64,000 bases of DNA from CAYRNY01 sp964425755 (lineage in GTDB: Bacteria > Chloroflexota > Anaerolineae > Aggregatilineales > Aggregatilineaceae): the NCBI GenBank assembly GCA_964425755.1, contig CAYRNY010000016.1, positions 62,001 through 126,000 of the forward strand, given 5' to 3'. Position numbers and translations under genes: made by a program. Shown one piece after another: positions 8,496 through 17,393 of this stretch. Every line of letters starts with the position of its first letter. The stretch's first letter is position 1. The notes beneath the pieces were generated by a model. The model ran no database searches and was not told where the DNA came from. It saw only the letters and a program-made list of their open reading frames with translations.

Positions 8496-9503
8496 TTACC
8501 GGTCGCGGTCGGTCGGGCCGAGCGTGTCGTAGGGGTACGGCCCCTGGTAGTCACCCGCCGCCGTGAGCCGGTTCATCTGCGCCGCGCTGAGCGTCCAGCC
8601 CGCCGCGCCGAGGTTGTCCTGCAGGTGCGCGATCGTGCGCGCCCCGATGATCGGCGCGGTGACGCCGGGCCGCTGGACCAGCCAGCGCAGCGCGGTTTGC
8701 GCGGGCGACTTTCCGGCTTCTCGGGCGACCTCGAACAGCGTGTCGATCACGTGCCACGTGCGCTCGTTGGCGTACTTGTCCCACGCTTCGCCCCACCCTT
8801 TTTGGGCCGCCTCCTCGATGCGCGTGCCCTCCGGCGGCGCGTCCATATCACGGTGGTATTTGCCGCTGAGCCACCCGCCGCGTAGCGGACTCCAGGGGAT
8901 GATGCCGAGGCCCTCGTTCTGGCAGACGGGCACCAGCTCCCACTCGGTCGCGCGGTCGAGCAGGTTATACAGCGGCTGCAGGCAGACGAACGGCTCCCAG
9001 CCCATCTGGTTGCTCAGGTCGATCGCTTTCTGCAACTGGTAGCCCAGGAAGTTGCTCGCGCCGATGTAGCGCACCTTGCCGCTCTGCACCAGCCGGTCGA
9101 GCGTGCTGAGCGTCTCCTCAAGCGCCGCGCCGGGGTCCCAGCGGTGCACCTGGTACAGGTCGATGTAATCCGTGCCCAGCCGCTTGAGACTCGCCTCCAC
9201 GCCGGATATGATGTGCTTGCGGCTCAGCCCAACATCGTTCGGCCCGTCGCCCATCGGCCAGCGGACCTTGGTCGCGATCACGTAATCGTCGCGCGGCTTG
9301 TCCTTGAGCCATTTCCCGACGATGGTCTCCGACCCGCCCTGCGAGTACACGTCGGCGGTGTCGATGAAGTTGCCGCCCGCCTCGGCGAACATGTCCATCA
9401 TGGTGTAGCTGTCGGCTTCGCTGGTCTCGCGCCCGAACGTCATCGCGCCCAGGCACAGCTCGCTGACCTTCATGCCGGTCTTGCCCAGATAACGGTATTC
9501 CAT
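8496..9503 (-). CDS. aldo/keto reductase
   Basis: A 335-residue NADPH-dependent aldo/keto reductase. The catalytic tetrad is visible: Asp48 and Tyr53 in FIDTADVY, Lys79 in IATKVRW, His120 in LYQVHRWD. Typical later motifs are present (GASNF, IPWSPLRGGWLSGKY, PIIGART). The start at 9503 (MEYRYLGKTG) has AAAGGAGG just upstream, so the longer in-frame reading to 9596 is rejected. Soluble enzyme; physiological substrate unknown. Confidence 0.93.
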   Translation of the reverse strand: MEYRYLGKTGMKVSELCLGAMTFGRETSEADSYTMMDMFAEAGGNFIDTADVYSQGGSETIVGKWLKDKPRDDYVIATKVRWPMGDGPNDVGLSRKHIISGVEASLKRLGTDYIDLYQVHRWDPGAALEETLSTLDRLVQSGKVRYIGASNFLGYQLQKAIDLSNQMGWEPFVCLQPLYNLLDRATEWELVPVCQNEGLGIIPWSPLRGGWLSGKYHRDMDAPPEGTRIEEAAQKGWGEAWDKYANERTWHVIDTLFEVAREAGKSPAQTALRWLVQRPGVTAPIIGARTIAHLQDNLGAAGWTLSAAQMNRLTAAGDYQGPYPYDTLGPTDRDR

Positions 9504-9699
9504 TGCAGTGCCTCCTTTAAAAGCATGTGGCGAATCAGTTGTTTTGTCGCGCCGGGTGTGGCGCGTGAAAATGAGTGTATGCGATACGCGGCACACACCA
9601 TCCAGATCATAGCATGTTGTGCCCGGCGATTCGTTTGCCGCGCGGATGTTTCGTATAATCGGCGCGGTACACGTAGTTTTGACCCGACCGGCGCACGAA

Positions 9700-10674
9700 A
9701 TGAGTCACACCATGTTCGAGCAGGTACAGGCCGCTTACGAGCGGATCAAAGACGTCGCCAACCACACCCCCGTGATGACCAGCCGCACGCTCGACGCGCG
9801 GGCCGGCGCGGCGGTGCTGCTGAAGTGCGAGAACTTCCAGCGCGTGGGGGCGTTTAAGTTTCGCGGCGCGTATAATGCGATCAGCCTGTTGAGCGACGAC
9901 GAGCGCGCGCGCGGTGTGATCACGTATTCGTCGGGCAACCACGCGCAGGCGGTCGCGCTGGCGTGCCGCATGCTGGGCGTGGATGCACACATCGTGATGC
10001 CCGGCAACGCGCCGCTGATCAAGCGCGCCGCCACCGAGGGCTACGGCGCGCACGTGATCGAGTACGACCCCGAACAACAGACGCGCGAAACGCTGGCGCG
10101 CGCGATCGCTGCCGAGCACGGTTTCACCATCGTGCCGCCCTACGACCATCCCGATATCGTCGCGGGGCAGGGCACCGCCGCGCTGGAACTATGCCAGGAC
10201 GCCGGGCCGCTGGATTACCTGCTCGCGCCGTGCGGCGGCGGGGGCTTGCTCAGCGGCAGCGCGATCGCGGCGAAGGGGTTGTGCCCGGCCTGCACGGTGA
10301 TCGGCATCGAGCCGGAGGTCGCGGACGACGCGACGCGTTCGTTCCACAGCGGGGAACTGCACACCGTGCACAACCCGCCCACCATCGCGGACGGGACGCG
10401 CACGCCGTCGCTGGGCGCGGTGACGTTCCCGCTGGTGCTGGCATACGTCGATGACATGCGCACCGTCACCGAGCAGGCGATCATTGAGGCGGTGCGCTTC
10501 CTGTTCTACCGCGCGAAGCTGGTCGTCGAGCCGTCCGGCGCGCTGGGCGTGGCGGCGCTGCTCAGCGGGGCGGTTGACGTTTCCGGGCGCGTCGGCGTGA
10601 TCCTCAGCGGCGGCAACATCGACGGGCTGACGATGGCACGCATCCTCACCCACCCGGCGAGCGACATCATCTAA
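9700..10674 (+). CDS. threonine/serine dehydratase (PLP-dependent)
   Basis: A 324-residue fold-type II PLP enzyme. The Schiff-base lysine is Lys53 in the motif KCENFQRVGAFKFRGA, SSGNHAQAVA follows, and the phosphate-binding glycine loop is CGGGGLLSG. The C-terminal SGGN motif (LSGGNID) is typical. It lacks the C-terminal ACT regulatory domain of biosynthetic IlvA, so it is the short catabolic or serine-racemase-like type, converting threonine or serine to 2-oxobutyrate or pyruvate. The start at 9700 (MSHTMFEQ) is the most family-like; ATG 9712 is possible. There is no clear ribosome site. Confidence 0.9.
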   Translation: MSHTMFEQVQAAYERIKDVANHTPVMTSRTLDARAGAAVLLKCENFQRVGAFKFRGAYNAISLLSDDERARGVITYSSGNHAQAVALACRMLGVDAHIVMPGNAPLIKRAATEGYGAHVIEYDPEQQTRETLARAIAAEHGFTIVPPYDHPDIVAGQGTAALELCQDAGPLDYLLAPCGGGGLLSGSAIAAKGLCPACTVIGIEPEVADDATRSFHSGELHTVHNPPTIADGTRTPSLGAVTFPLVLAYVDDMRTVTEQAIIEAVRFLFYRAKLVVEPSGALGVAALLSGAVDVSGRVGVILSGGNIDGLTMARILTHPASDII

Positions 10675-10705
10675 AGAGTTTGTGTTTTAAGGAGAGTGAT
10701 ATCAC

Positions 10706-12226
10706 GTGGAAGATCAAGTACAAAAGACGCTGGAGCAGCTCAAACGCCGCCTGATCGAAGTCAACGACCTGAATTCGGCGGCGGGCGTGCTGTTTTGGGA
10801 CCAATCCACCTACATGCCGAAGGGCGGCGCGAAGGCGCGCGGGCGGCAGCTCGGCACGCTGCAGAAGGTCGCGCACGAACGCGCCACCGATCCGGCGATC
10901 GGGAAGCTGCTGGACGACCTGCGCGACTACGAGCAAAGCCTGCCTTACGAGCACGACGACGCCGCGCTGATCCGCGTGGCGCGCCGCGAGTACGAACGCG
11001 CGACGAAAGTGCCCGCCGAGTTCAACGCCGAGTTCGCCGCGCACACCGCCGAAGCGTACCAGGTCTGGACCGAGGCGCGCCCGGAAAACGACTTCAAGCG
11101 CGTGCAGCCGTACCTGGAAAAGACGCTCGACATGAGCCGCCAGCTTGCCGGATTCTTCCCCGGCTACGAGCACATCATGGACCCGCTGATCGACTTCACC
11201 GACTACGGCATGCGCGTCAGCGACGTGCGCCGGGTCTTCGCGGACCTGCGCGAGCAATTGGTCCCGCTGGTACAGGCGATCGCGGACAAAGAGCCGATCG
11301 ACGATGCGTGCCTGTGGCAGCACTTCCCTGCCGAGGAACAACTCGCGTTCGGCGCGGACGTGGCGCGGCGGTTCGGCTACGACTTCGCGCGCGGGCGGCA
11401 GGACCTGACACATCACCCGTTCGAGATTCGCTTCTCCATCGACGACGTGCGCATCACCACGCGCGTGAAAGAGGACTTCCTCGGTGAGTGCATGTTCAGC
11501 ACGATGCACGAAGCCGGGCACGCGATGTACGAACAGGGCGTGAACCACGCCTACGAAGGCACGCCCCTGGCACGCGGCGCGTCGTCCGGCACGCACGAGA
11601 GCCAGTCGCGCCTGTGGGAGAACATCGTCGGGCGCAGCCGCAACTTCTGGGAATACTTCTACCCGGACCTGCAGCGCCGCTTCCCGGAGCAGTTGGGCGA
11701 GGTCCCGCTGGACGAGTTCTACCGCGCGATCAACAAGGTCGAGCCGTCGCTGATCCGCACAGACGCCGACGAGGTGACGTATAACCTGCACGTGATGATC
11801 CGCTTTGACCTCGAACTGGCGCTGCTGGAAGGTGAACTCGCGATCGCTGATCTGCCGGATGCCTGGAACGCGCGTTACGCGTCGGACCTGGGCATCGCGC
11901 CGCCGGATATGCGAGACGGCGTGCTGCAAGACGTGCACTGGTTCAGCGGGCGCATCGGCGGCGTGTTCCAGGGGTATACCCTCGGCAACATCATGAGCGC
12001 GCAGTTCTACGAGACGGCGATGGCGCGGCATTCAGAGATCCCGGCGCAGGTCCGGCACGGCGAGTTCAGCACGCTGTACCGCTTCCTGCAGGCGAACATC
12101 TACCAGCACGGCAAGAAGTTCACCGCCAACGAACTGCTTGAGCGCGTCACCGGCAGCCCGCTGACCGTCGAACCCTACATGCGCTACCTGAAGACCAAGT
12201 TCGGGGAGCTGTACGGCGTGCAGTAG
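10706..12226 (+). CDS. M32 family metallocarboxypeptidase
   Basis: A 506-residue cytosolic zinc carboxypeptidase removing C-terminal residues from peptides. The zinc-binding HEAGH is at residues 268-272 in STMHEAGHAMYEQG. The family motifs DLTHHPFE and GTHESQSRLWEN are both intact. Length matches Taq/Pfu-type M32 enzymes (about 500). It begins with GTG at 10706, with GGAGAG nine bases upstream. A terminator-like hairpin follows at 12255-12279. Confidence 0.95.
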   Translation: MEDQVQKTLEQLKRRLIEVNDLNSAAGVLFWDQSTYMPKGGAKARGRQLGTLQKVAHERATDPAIGKLLDDLRDYEQSLPYEHDDAALIRVARREYERATKVPAEFNAEFAAHTAEAYQVWTEARPENDFKRVQPYLEKTLDMSRQLAGFFPGYEHIMDPLIDFTDYGMRVSDVRRVFADLREQLVPLVQAIADKEPIDDACLWQHFPAEEQLAFGADVARRFGYDFARGRQDLTHHPFEIRFSIDDVRITTRVKEDFLGECMFSTMHEAGHAMYEQGVNHAYEGTPLARGASSGTHESQSRLWENIVGRSRNFWEYFYPDLQRRFPEQLGEVPLDEFYRAINKVEPSLIRTDADEVTYNLHVMIRFDLELALLEGELAIADLPDAWNARYASDLGIAPPDMRDGVLQDVHWFSGRIGGVFQGYTLGNIMSAQFYETAMARHSEIPAQVRHGEFSTLYRFLQANIYQHGKKFTANELLERVTGSPLTVEPYMRYLKTKFGELYGVQ

Positions 12227-12254
12227 CACACACGCTGCGACAACACCATTCGTT

Positions 12255-12279
12255 GGGGCGATTCGCGGATCGCCCCTTT
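12255..12279 (+). terminator. terminator-like hairpin after the M32 gene
   Basis: GGGGCGAT (12255-12262) pairs perfectly with ATCGCCCC (12269-12276), followed by TTT. It lies between two convergent genes and may act in both directions. Confidence 0.55.
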
Positions 12280-12299
12280 CGCGTGGTAATGATACCGTT

Positions 12300-14990
12300 T
12301 CAGCCGGTCGTTTTCATGCCCGCCGCGATGCCGTTGACCGTCTGGATCACCACGTTCAGCACGGCGTCGTAATCCGGTGTGTCCGGTGACATCTGGCGCA
12401 ACTCGTGCAGCAGCGCCACCTGCACGAAGTTCAGCGGGTCCACGTACGGGTTGCGCCGGTCGATCGAGCGCCGCATGACCGGGTTCCCGGCCAGCAAGTC
12501 GTCCTGTTCGGTGATCGCGCAGACGTGGCGGCAGGCACGTTCGTGCTCGGCGCGGATCGCCTCGAAGATCGTCTCGCGCAGGGCGGCATCACGTACCAGG
12601 CTGGCGTAATGCGCCGCGATGCCCATGTCAGCCTTTGCCAGGTCCAACTCGACGTTCTGGATCAGCGCGCGGAAGAAGGGCCAATCCGCGTACATCGCGC
12701 GCAGCAGCGCGAGGCCCTCGTCGTCGCAGTCGTGCGCGGCGCAGTACTGCTCGAACGCGTACCCCACGCCGTACCAGCTTGGGATGATCGCGCGGCTCTG
12801 CATCCAGGAGAACACCCAGGGGATCGCCCGGATGTTCCCGAAGCCGCCTGCCGCGCGTCGGGCCGGGCGCGATCCCAGCGGCATCTGGCTGATCTCGCGG
12901 ATCGGCGTGGCCTGCTGCCAGTAGTCGAGAAAGCCCGGCGTCTCGTAGACGAAGGTACGCCACGCCTCCAGCCCGGCCTCGACCAGCGCCTCCATCACCG
13001 CGCGCCACTCCAGGCGCGGGTCCGGGCTGGCGGGGGTGCCGGTGGCGAGCAGCATGGCGTTCAGCACCTGGTTCAGATGGCGGTGCGCGATGTCGGGGTT
13101 GCTGTAGCGGTAAGCGATCACTTCGCCCTGCTCGGTGATCTTGATCCGCCCCTGCATCGCGGCGAGTGGACCGGCCAGGATCGCGCGGTTGGTCGGGCCG
13201 CCGCCGCGCCCGATGCTGCCGCCGCGCCCGTGAAACATCACCACCCCGATCCCGTAATCGGCGCAGGTCTGCCCCAACGCTTCCTGCGCCGTGTAAAGCC
13301 CCCAGTTGGACGCGAGATAACCGCCGTCCTTGCTGCTGTCCGAATAGCCGATCATGATCTGCTGGCGATCGTCCCGCGCGGCGAGATAGGCGCGGTATTC
13401 CGGCGTTTCGAACAGCGCCCGCATCACCTGCGGCGCGTTGCGCAGGTCGTCCACCGTCTCGAACAGCGGCACGAGGTCCACATGTGGCGCGATCCCGGTT
13501 TCGTGCGCGAACAGCAGCATCGTGAGCATATCGCTGGGCGCGGTGGTCATGCTGGCGATCACGGTGTCGATCACGTCGGGGCCATAGGTGCGGTGCGCCT
13601 GGGCGATCATGCGCCACGTCGCGATGATCATGTTGGTGGTTTCGGAAAACGCCGGTTCGACGGGGAACAGCGGGCGCGGGTTGACGATCTCGCACAGCAG
13701 TTGGCGCTGTTTTTCATCTTCCGGCAGGTCAGCATAATTCGGGCAGATCTCGTAATAGCGCAGCAGTTCATCGATCGCTGCCGCGTGCAGCCGGGCATCC
13801 TGCCGCACTTCCAGCGGGACCAGGTGCAGCCCGAACAGGCGCACCTTCTCGATCAGACGTGCCATTTCGCCGCCCGCGACCAGCGCGCCCCGGTGCTCGC
13901 GCAGGCTGCGCTGTGCGCGTTCGAGGTCCGCCAGCAGGTCCGCCCCGCTGAGGTACGCGTCCTCGGCCAGCCGCTCGATGATCACGTCCAGCCATTCGCG
14001 GTACGGTTCGGTCGGGTATTTGCGGGCCGGGCGGGCTGCATCGACACGCGCCAGCAGGTCGGGATCAACGCTCACCTCGCCCGTGGACTGCGTCAGGTGG
14101 TCACGCAGGTGCGCGAGCGCGGCCAGGTAGACCTCGCGCGCGGCGCTGCGCAGGGTGTGCAGCGTGGCGAGCGTGACCTCCGGCATCACGTGCGGATTCC
14201 CGTCACGGTCACCCCCGATCCACGAGCTGTAACGCAGCGGGTGCGGCAGGCCGGACCAGTCCGCGTTGGGGTAGTGCGTCTCCAGCGCGGCGCGGAGGTC
14301 GTGCACCACGTCCAGCGCCACGTCCATGATCGTGGACGTGATGAAATACAGCCCGAAATCGACCTCGTCCGCGACGGTGGCGCGTGTGTGGCGGGTGGGG
14401 CTGGTCTGCCACAATTCCTCGATCTCTTCGGCCAGCGCCGCCTCGAGCGCGCGCTGCTCGCGCGGGAGCAGGTCTTCACGGTCCTGGCGGCGCAGCAGTT
14501 GCGCGATGTGCCGCAGCTTGACCAGCACTTCCTTGCGTTTGGCTTCGGTGGGATGGGCGGTCATCACCAGCCGCACGCCGATCTGTTCCAGGTGCGCGCG
14601 CAGCGTTTCCGCCGTGACCCCGGCCTCGCGCAACGCCGCTACAGCCGCGCCCACCGATTCGCGCAGTGCCCCGTCACGCTCGCGCTGGCGCAAGACACGG
14701 ACGCGCTGCTGGTCTTCCGCGATGTTGATCAACTGGAAGTAGTTGCTGAAGGCTTTCACGAGCACGCGCTTGCCGTCGAGGTGCTGCCCGTTGATGATGT
14801 TCGCCAGCTCGATGTGCTGCATCAGGTCGCCGCCCCGGCGCGCTTTTGCGGCGGCGCGCACCGCCTCGACGGTGTTGAACGCGTCCTCGCCGTGCTGCGC
14901 GCGGATCACGCGGCCCAGCAAATTCCCCAACAGGTGAATGTCCGCGCTGAGTGGGTTCGATGCGTTGGTTGTGGTGTTCTCAGTGCTCAT
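12300..14990 (-). CDS. ppc: phosphoenolpyruvate carboxylase
   Basis: An 896-residue enzyme making oxaloacetate from PEP and bicarbonate to refill the TCA cycle. Hallmarks in order: catalytic histidine motif VMTAHPTEAKR, SWIGGDRDGNPHV, IGYSDSSKDGGY, the second catalytic segment VMFHGRGGSIGRGGG, and the C-terminal INGIA-type tail VNGIAAGMKTTG, where enterobacterial enzymes end NTG. The start at 14990 (MSTENTTT) has GGGAG upstream; a further 19 Pro/Thr-rich codons to 15047 look untranslated. Convergent with the M32 gene. A very long antisense frame overlaps it, which is a codon-bias shadow. Confidence 0.96.
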   Translation of the reverse strand: MSTENTTTNASNPLSADIHLLGNLLGRVIRAQHGEDAFNTVEAVRAAAKARRGGDLMQHIELANIINGQHLDGKRVLVKAFSNYFQLINIAEDQQRVRVLRQRERDGALRESVGAAVAALREAGVTAETLRAHLEQIGVRLVMTAHPTEAKRKEVLVKLRHIAQLLRRQDREDLLPREQRALEAALAEEIEELWQTSPTRHTRATVADEVDFGLYFITSTIMDVALDVVHDLRAALETHYPNADWSGLPHPLRYSSWIGGDRDGNPHVMPEVTLATLHTLRSAAREVYLAALAHLRDHLTQSTGEVSVDPDLLARVDAARPARKYPTEPYREWLDVIIERLAEDAYLSGADLLADLERAQRSLREHRGALVAGGEMARLIEKVRLFGLHLVPLEVRQDARLHAAAIDELLRYYEICPNYADLPEDEKQRQLLCEIVNPRPLFPVEPAFSETTNMIIATWRMIAQAHRTYGPDVIDTVIASMTTAPSDMLTMLLFAHETGIAPHVDLVPLFETVDDLRNAPQVMRALFETPEYRAYLAARDDRQQIMIGYSDSSKDGGYLASNWGLYTAQEALGQTCADYGIGVVMFHGRGGSIGRGGGPTNRAILAGPLAAMQGRIKITEQGEVIAYRYSNPDIAHRHLNQVLNAMLLATGTPASPDPRLEWRAVMEALVEAGLEAWRTFVYETPGFLDYWQQATPIREISQMPLGSRPARRAAGGFGNIRAIPWVFSWMQSRAIIPSWYGVGYAFEQYCAAHDCDDEGLALLRAMYADWPFFRALIQNVELDLAKADMGIAAHYASLVRDAALRETIFEAIRAEHERACRHVCAITEQDDLLAGNPVMRRSIDRRNPYVDPLNFVQVALLHELRQMSPDTPDYDAVLNVVIQTVNGIAAGMKTTG

Positions 14991-15143
14991 TGCTGGTGTG
15001 CTCCCTGGCCTGCTGGTTGGTGTCTGCCCCGGCTGTGTTCCTGGCATTTGAGGAGATATTACAGGCGGTAGGTACCGGGGGCAAGTGCGATTTTAACACT
15101 GCCGGGCAGGGGCTGAAAACGCGGAAAACGGTTGATTTTACCC

Positions 15144-15172
15144 TTGTCAAACCCCGGTTTCTGATCTATACT
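15144..15172 (+). promoter_or_regulatory. sigma70-type promoter of tRNA-Gly copy 1
   Basis: TTGTCA (15144-15149), a 17-base spacer and TATACT (15167-15172) place the start of transcription near 15179, just before the tRNA at 15192. The second tRNA-Gly copy has no comparable promoter. Confidence 0.75.
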
Positions 15173-15191
15173 GTTGAACACTGCAACAAAC

Positions 15192-15263
<72 letters not shown>

Positions 15264-15283
15264 TCAGATGTCCCCCTCAAAAG

Positions 15284-15302
15284 CGCCGAGACGGCGTTTT
15301 TT
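15284..15302 (+). terminator. terminator of tRNA-Gly copy 1
   Basis: CGCCG (15284-15288), loop AGA, CGGCG (15292-15296), then six T. It is part of the duplicated block. Confidence 0.75.
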
Positions 15303-15404
15303 GATTCCGTGCAGATTGCTATCAAAATCCACGCCTTCAAATCCCTATTTTGAAGCAGAACAGCGTGCGCTAACCCATGAGCACGCTTCGATTGTCAAAA
15401 ACAG

Positions 15405-15540
15405 GTGGTGGCAGGCACGGTCCAGCGGCGCGGCGACGTGCTGAACGTGGTGCTGCGGCAGGTGGCGCGGTTGGGGGTAATGGCGCACAGTGGATTATGT
15501 ACCCATGCAACACACGCAGTCGCTCAACAGGTGGCCTGAC
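15405..15540 (+). pseudogene. possible C-terminal remnant of a DnaE/DnaE2-type polymerase
   Basis: In frame from GTG at 15405 the translation begins VVAGTVQRRGDVLNVV and continues LRQVARLG before drifting to a stop at 15540. This resembles the final OB-fold segment of error-prone DNA polymerase alpha subunits (pattern V-x-G-x-VQRR-x-x-VLNVV). There is no start, no upstream continuation and no downstream partner. The match rests on a short motif from memory and could be chance. Confidence 0.35.
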
Positions 15541-15652
15541 CAGCTGAAGAGGGTAACCCTAATAGATATGCTAATTTGTAGCATCTGTGATTCGCCTTCG
15601 GCGAAAGAACCATCCAGGGGGATTCCCCCAGACACCCTTAGATTCAAGAGAC

Positions 15653-17197
15653 TCAGAGTGCCGGAGCACAAAGCATCCGAGACCAGAGTTGTTGCGTAGG
15701 ACGAGCCACCGCACACACCCGAAAACCGATGTGGTTCAGTCGGTCGCCCGGGTCACTCCGACCTTCGACGACACAACGCACGGTTCGGACAGGAAGTTGC
15801 CATGAGCCACCACGTATCACACGATTTCCGGCATCGAGTCGAGTATGGAGCTCATCCAGACACCATTCCCAGACGTTCCCAGCCATGTCCAGCACGCCAT
15901 AGGGTGATGCGCCTTGAGGATACATACCAACAGGGGATGATTGTTCCAGGCTATACAACCCGCCAAAAGTTGTCTCATCGACGTTGGCGTATCCGGAGAT
16001 ATACTCCGCACCCCAGGGATACTCGCGCCCATCGGTGCCGCGCGCAGCCTTCTCCCATTCCTGTTGTGTCGGTAGCCGCACACTGTAACCCGACTGCTCG
16101 CTGAACCACCGGCAAAACGCCACTGCCTGATACCAGCTCACACTATCTCGGGGATGATTATCATACTTGAAAGCTTGCTCTGCTATCGCTTGTTTCAGGT
16201 ATTGGGGTGATAGTCCTTCCCACCACTCATCGCGCTGGAAGCCGTCGTCCGCATCGATGAACGCCTGAAACTGCACATATGTTACGGGATAGCGTGCCAT
16301 CCAAAACGTTGGCAAGTGGACGCGTTCGCCATCCTGGTAGATGAATTCGCCTTCAGGAATCTCGACCCAATCAATGTCTGGCAGTCCATCTTCACGCAGC
16401 CCAACGCCTGGGCGGGGGTCGCCGATTTCGGCCAGTTTGCGTCCGGCTTCAGCGCGCTCGGGTGGCGATTTCTGCGGATTGAGCATCACGTCGAGCAATC
16501 GCTGTGCATCCGGCGAGATGGGCGGTGCAGGGCGCGCCTTGTCCGCCAATCTATCGGGGTCATAGCCTTCATAGGGCCGCGGGAATGCCCGTAGAATCGA
16601 TTCTGTTAGCCATTCCGGCGGTTCGTCTCTACGGGCAATAAGCCTGGACAGGATTGACCCTGGCCTCTCACCAGGTTTCAGCTTATCTGTGCCAGGCGAC
16701 TCGGTTTCATCTTCGAACAGTTGGTCAAGGCCGGACCCTTCTGATATGTGCGATGAAGCCTTCATTTTAGCGCGCTGCGATATATCCCGTCCCTTGATTT
16801 GCTTGGACGGCGCTCGCTTACTGAGTTCAAGGATAAAGCGATCGTCCGGCAGCTTGCCGTCCCGGCAGTCGGCGTATTGAGTCAATTCAAATACAGGCCA
16901 ATTTTCACCGCTCCGCAGAATGGGAAATTTCGGCTTTTCCCAACGGTGCGCCCAAGCTACTTCTAGTTCAACCCATCGTGAGGCTTCTGCTTCCGGCGTC
17001 ATAATGACGACAAAAGCAGCACATTCGCGGACAGCACCCACCATCACCTGTAACCAATTCTCGCCATAGTCGATACGGTCATCGATCCAGACGTCGAAGC
17101 CGTGTTCAAGCAAATGGTTTGCGAGGCGGTGTGCATAATCTCTGTTCTTCTTACTGTAGCTAATGAACACATGCGACATAGTTGGCTCCACGTTCAT
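15653..17197 (-). CDS. TIR domain - FGE/sulfatase-modifying-factor-like fusion protein
   Basis: 514 residues (508 if the ATG at 17179 is used). Residues 8-115 are a TIR domain: HVFISYSKKNRDYA, then FDVWIDDR, and SRWVELE, whose last Glu (Glu79) sits where TIR NADases have the catalytic glutamate. A linker with an RAEAGRKLAEIGDPR repeat leads to an FGE/SUMF1 domain (about 275-495) with WVEIPEGEF, VSWYQAVAFCRW, RLPTQQEWEKAARG, LDMAGNVWEW and RGGSW. The two metal-binding cysteines of true formylglycine-generating enzymes, normally just after RGGS, are not in place (RGGSWQLPVRTVRC), so this domain is probably a non-catalytic C-type-lectin-fold binding module. Likely a NAD-consuming effector coupled to a sensor; defence is inference. 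Codon use is visibly less GC-biased than that of its neighbours. Confidence 0.88.
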   Translation of the reverse strand: MNVEPTMSHVFISYSKKNRDYAHRLANHLLEHGFDVWIDDRIDYGENWLQVMVGAVRECAAFVVIMTPEAEASRWVELEVAWAHRWEKPKFPILRSGENWPVFELTQYADCRDGKLPDDRFILELSKRAPSKQIKGRDISQRAKMKASSHISEGSGLDQLFEDETESPGTDKLKPGERPGSILSRLIARRDEPPEWLTESILRAFPRPYEGYDPDRLADKARPAPPISPDAQRLLDVMLNPQKSPPERAEAGRKLAEIGDPRPGVGLREDGLPDIDWVEIPEGEFIYQDGERVHLPTFWMARYPVTYVQFQAFIDADDGFQRDEWWEGLSPQYLKQAIAEQAFKYDNHPRDSVSWYQAVAFCRWFSEQSGYSVRLPTQQEWEKAARGTDGREYPWGAEYISGYANVDETTFGGLYSLEQSSPVGMYPQGASPYGVLDMAGNVWEWCLDELHTRLDAGNRVIRGGSWQLPVRTVRCVVEGRSDPGDRLNHIGFRVCAVARPTQQLWSRMLCAPAL

Positions 17198-17217
17198 CGC
17201 TATGTAGGGGTCATTCT

Positions 17218-17246
17218 AGAATAGCAAACAGCAACGGCAAAGTAAA
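17218..17246 (-). promoter_or_regulatory. candidate promoter of the TIR-FGE gene
   Basis: On the minus strand TTTACT (17246-17241), a 17-base spacer and TATTCT (17223-17218), about 20 bases before the first possible start codon. Moderate match. Confidence 0.4.
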
Positions 17247-17393
17247 CCTGCAGCGTGATTCTTTTCGACTCCCAAATCGACTCTAAATGGCACTGATTCC
17301 CCGCCTCAAACCATTTGCTGGAACACTTCGAAGGCGACAACAACGCGGTCTGGCTGAGAAATATTACGATGAGGATATCGTCGACGCAGCGAG

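Larger units (their letters stand above)
15264..15652. other. 389-bp gene-poor stretch at the left end of the tRNA-bounded segment
   Basis: Holds the tRNA terminator, a possible remnant of a DnaE-like gene on the plus strand (15405-15540), and near 15591-15640 two compact hairpins (TTCGCC-TTC-GGCGAA and GGGGG-ATT-CCCCC). These hairpins lie just beyond the stop of the TIR-FGE gene and could end its transcript. I see no intact gene. Confidence 0.5.

Noticed and set aside
12405..15071. Very long open frame (about 888 codons) antisense to ppc
   Set aside because: It is complementary to a full-length, motif-complete PEP carboxylase, and its translation is Arg/His/Asp/Val-rich low-complexity, as expected from a high-GC3 gene read backwards.
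15653..17197. Diversity-generating retroelement target (FGE domains are common DGR variable proteins)
   Set aside because: No reverse transcriptase, template repeat or accessory gene is present nearby.
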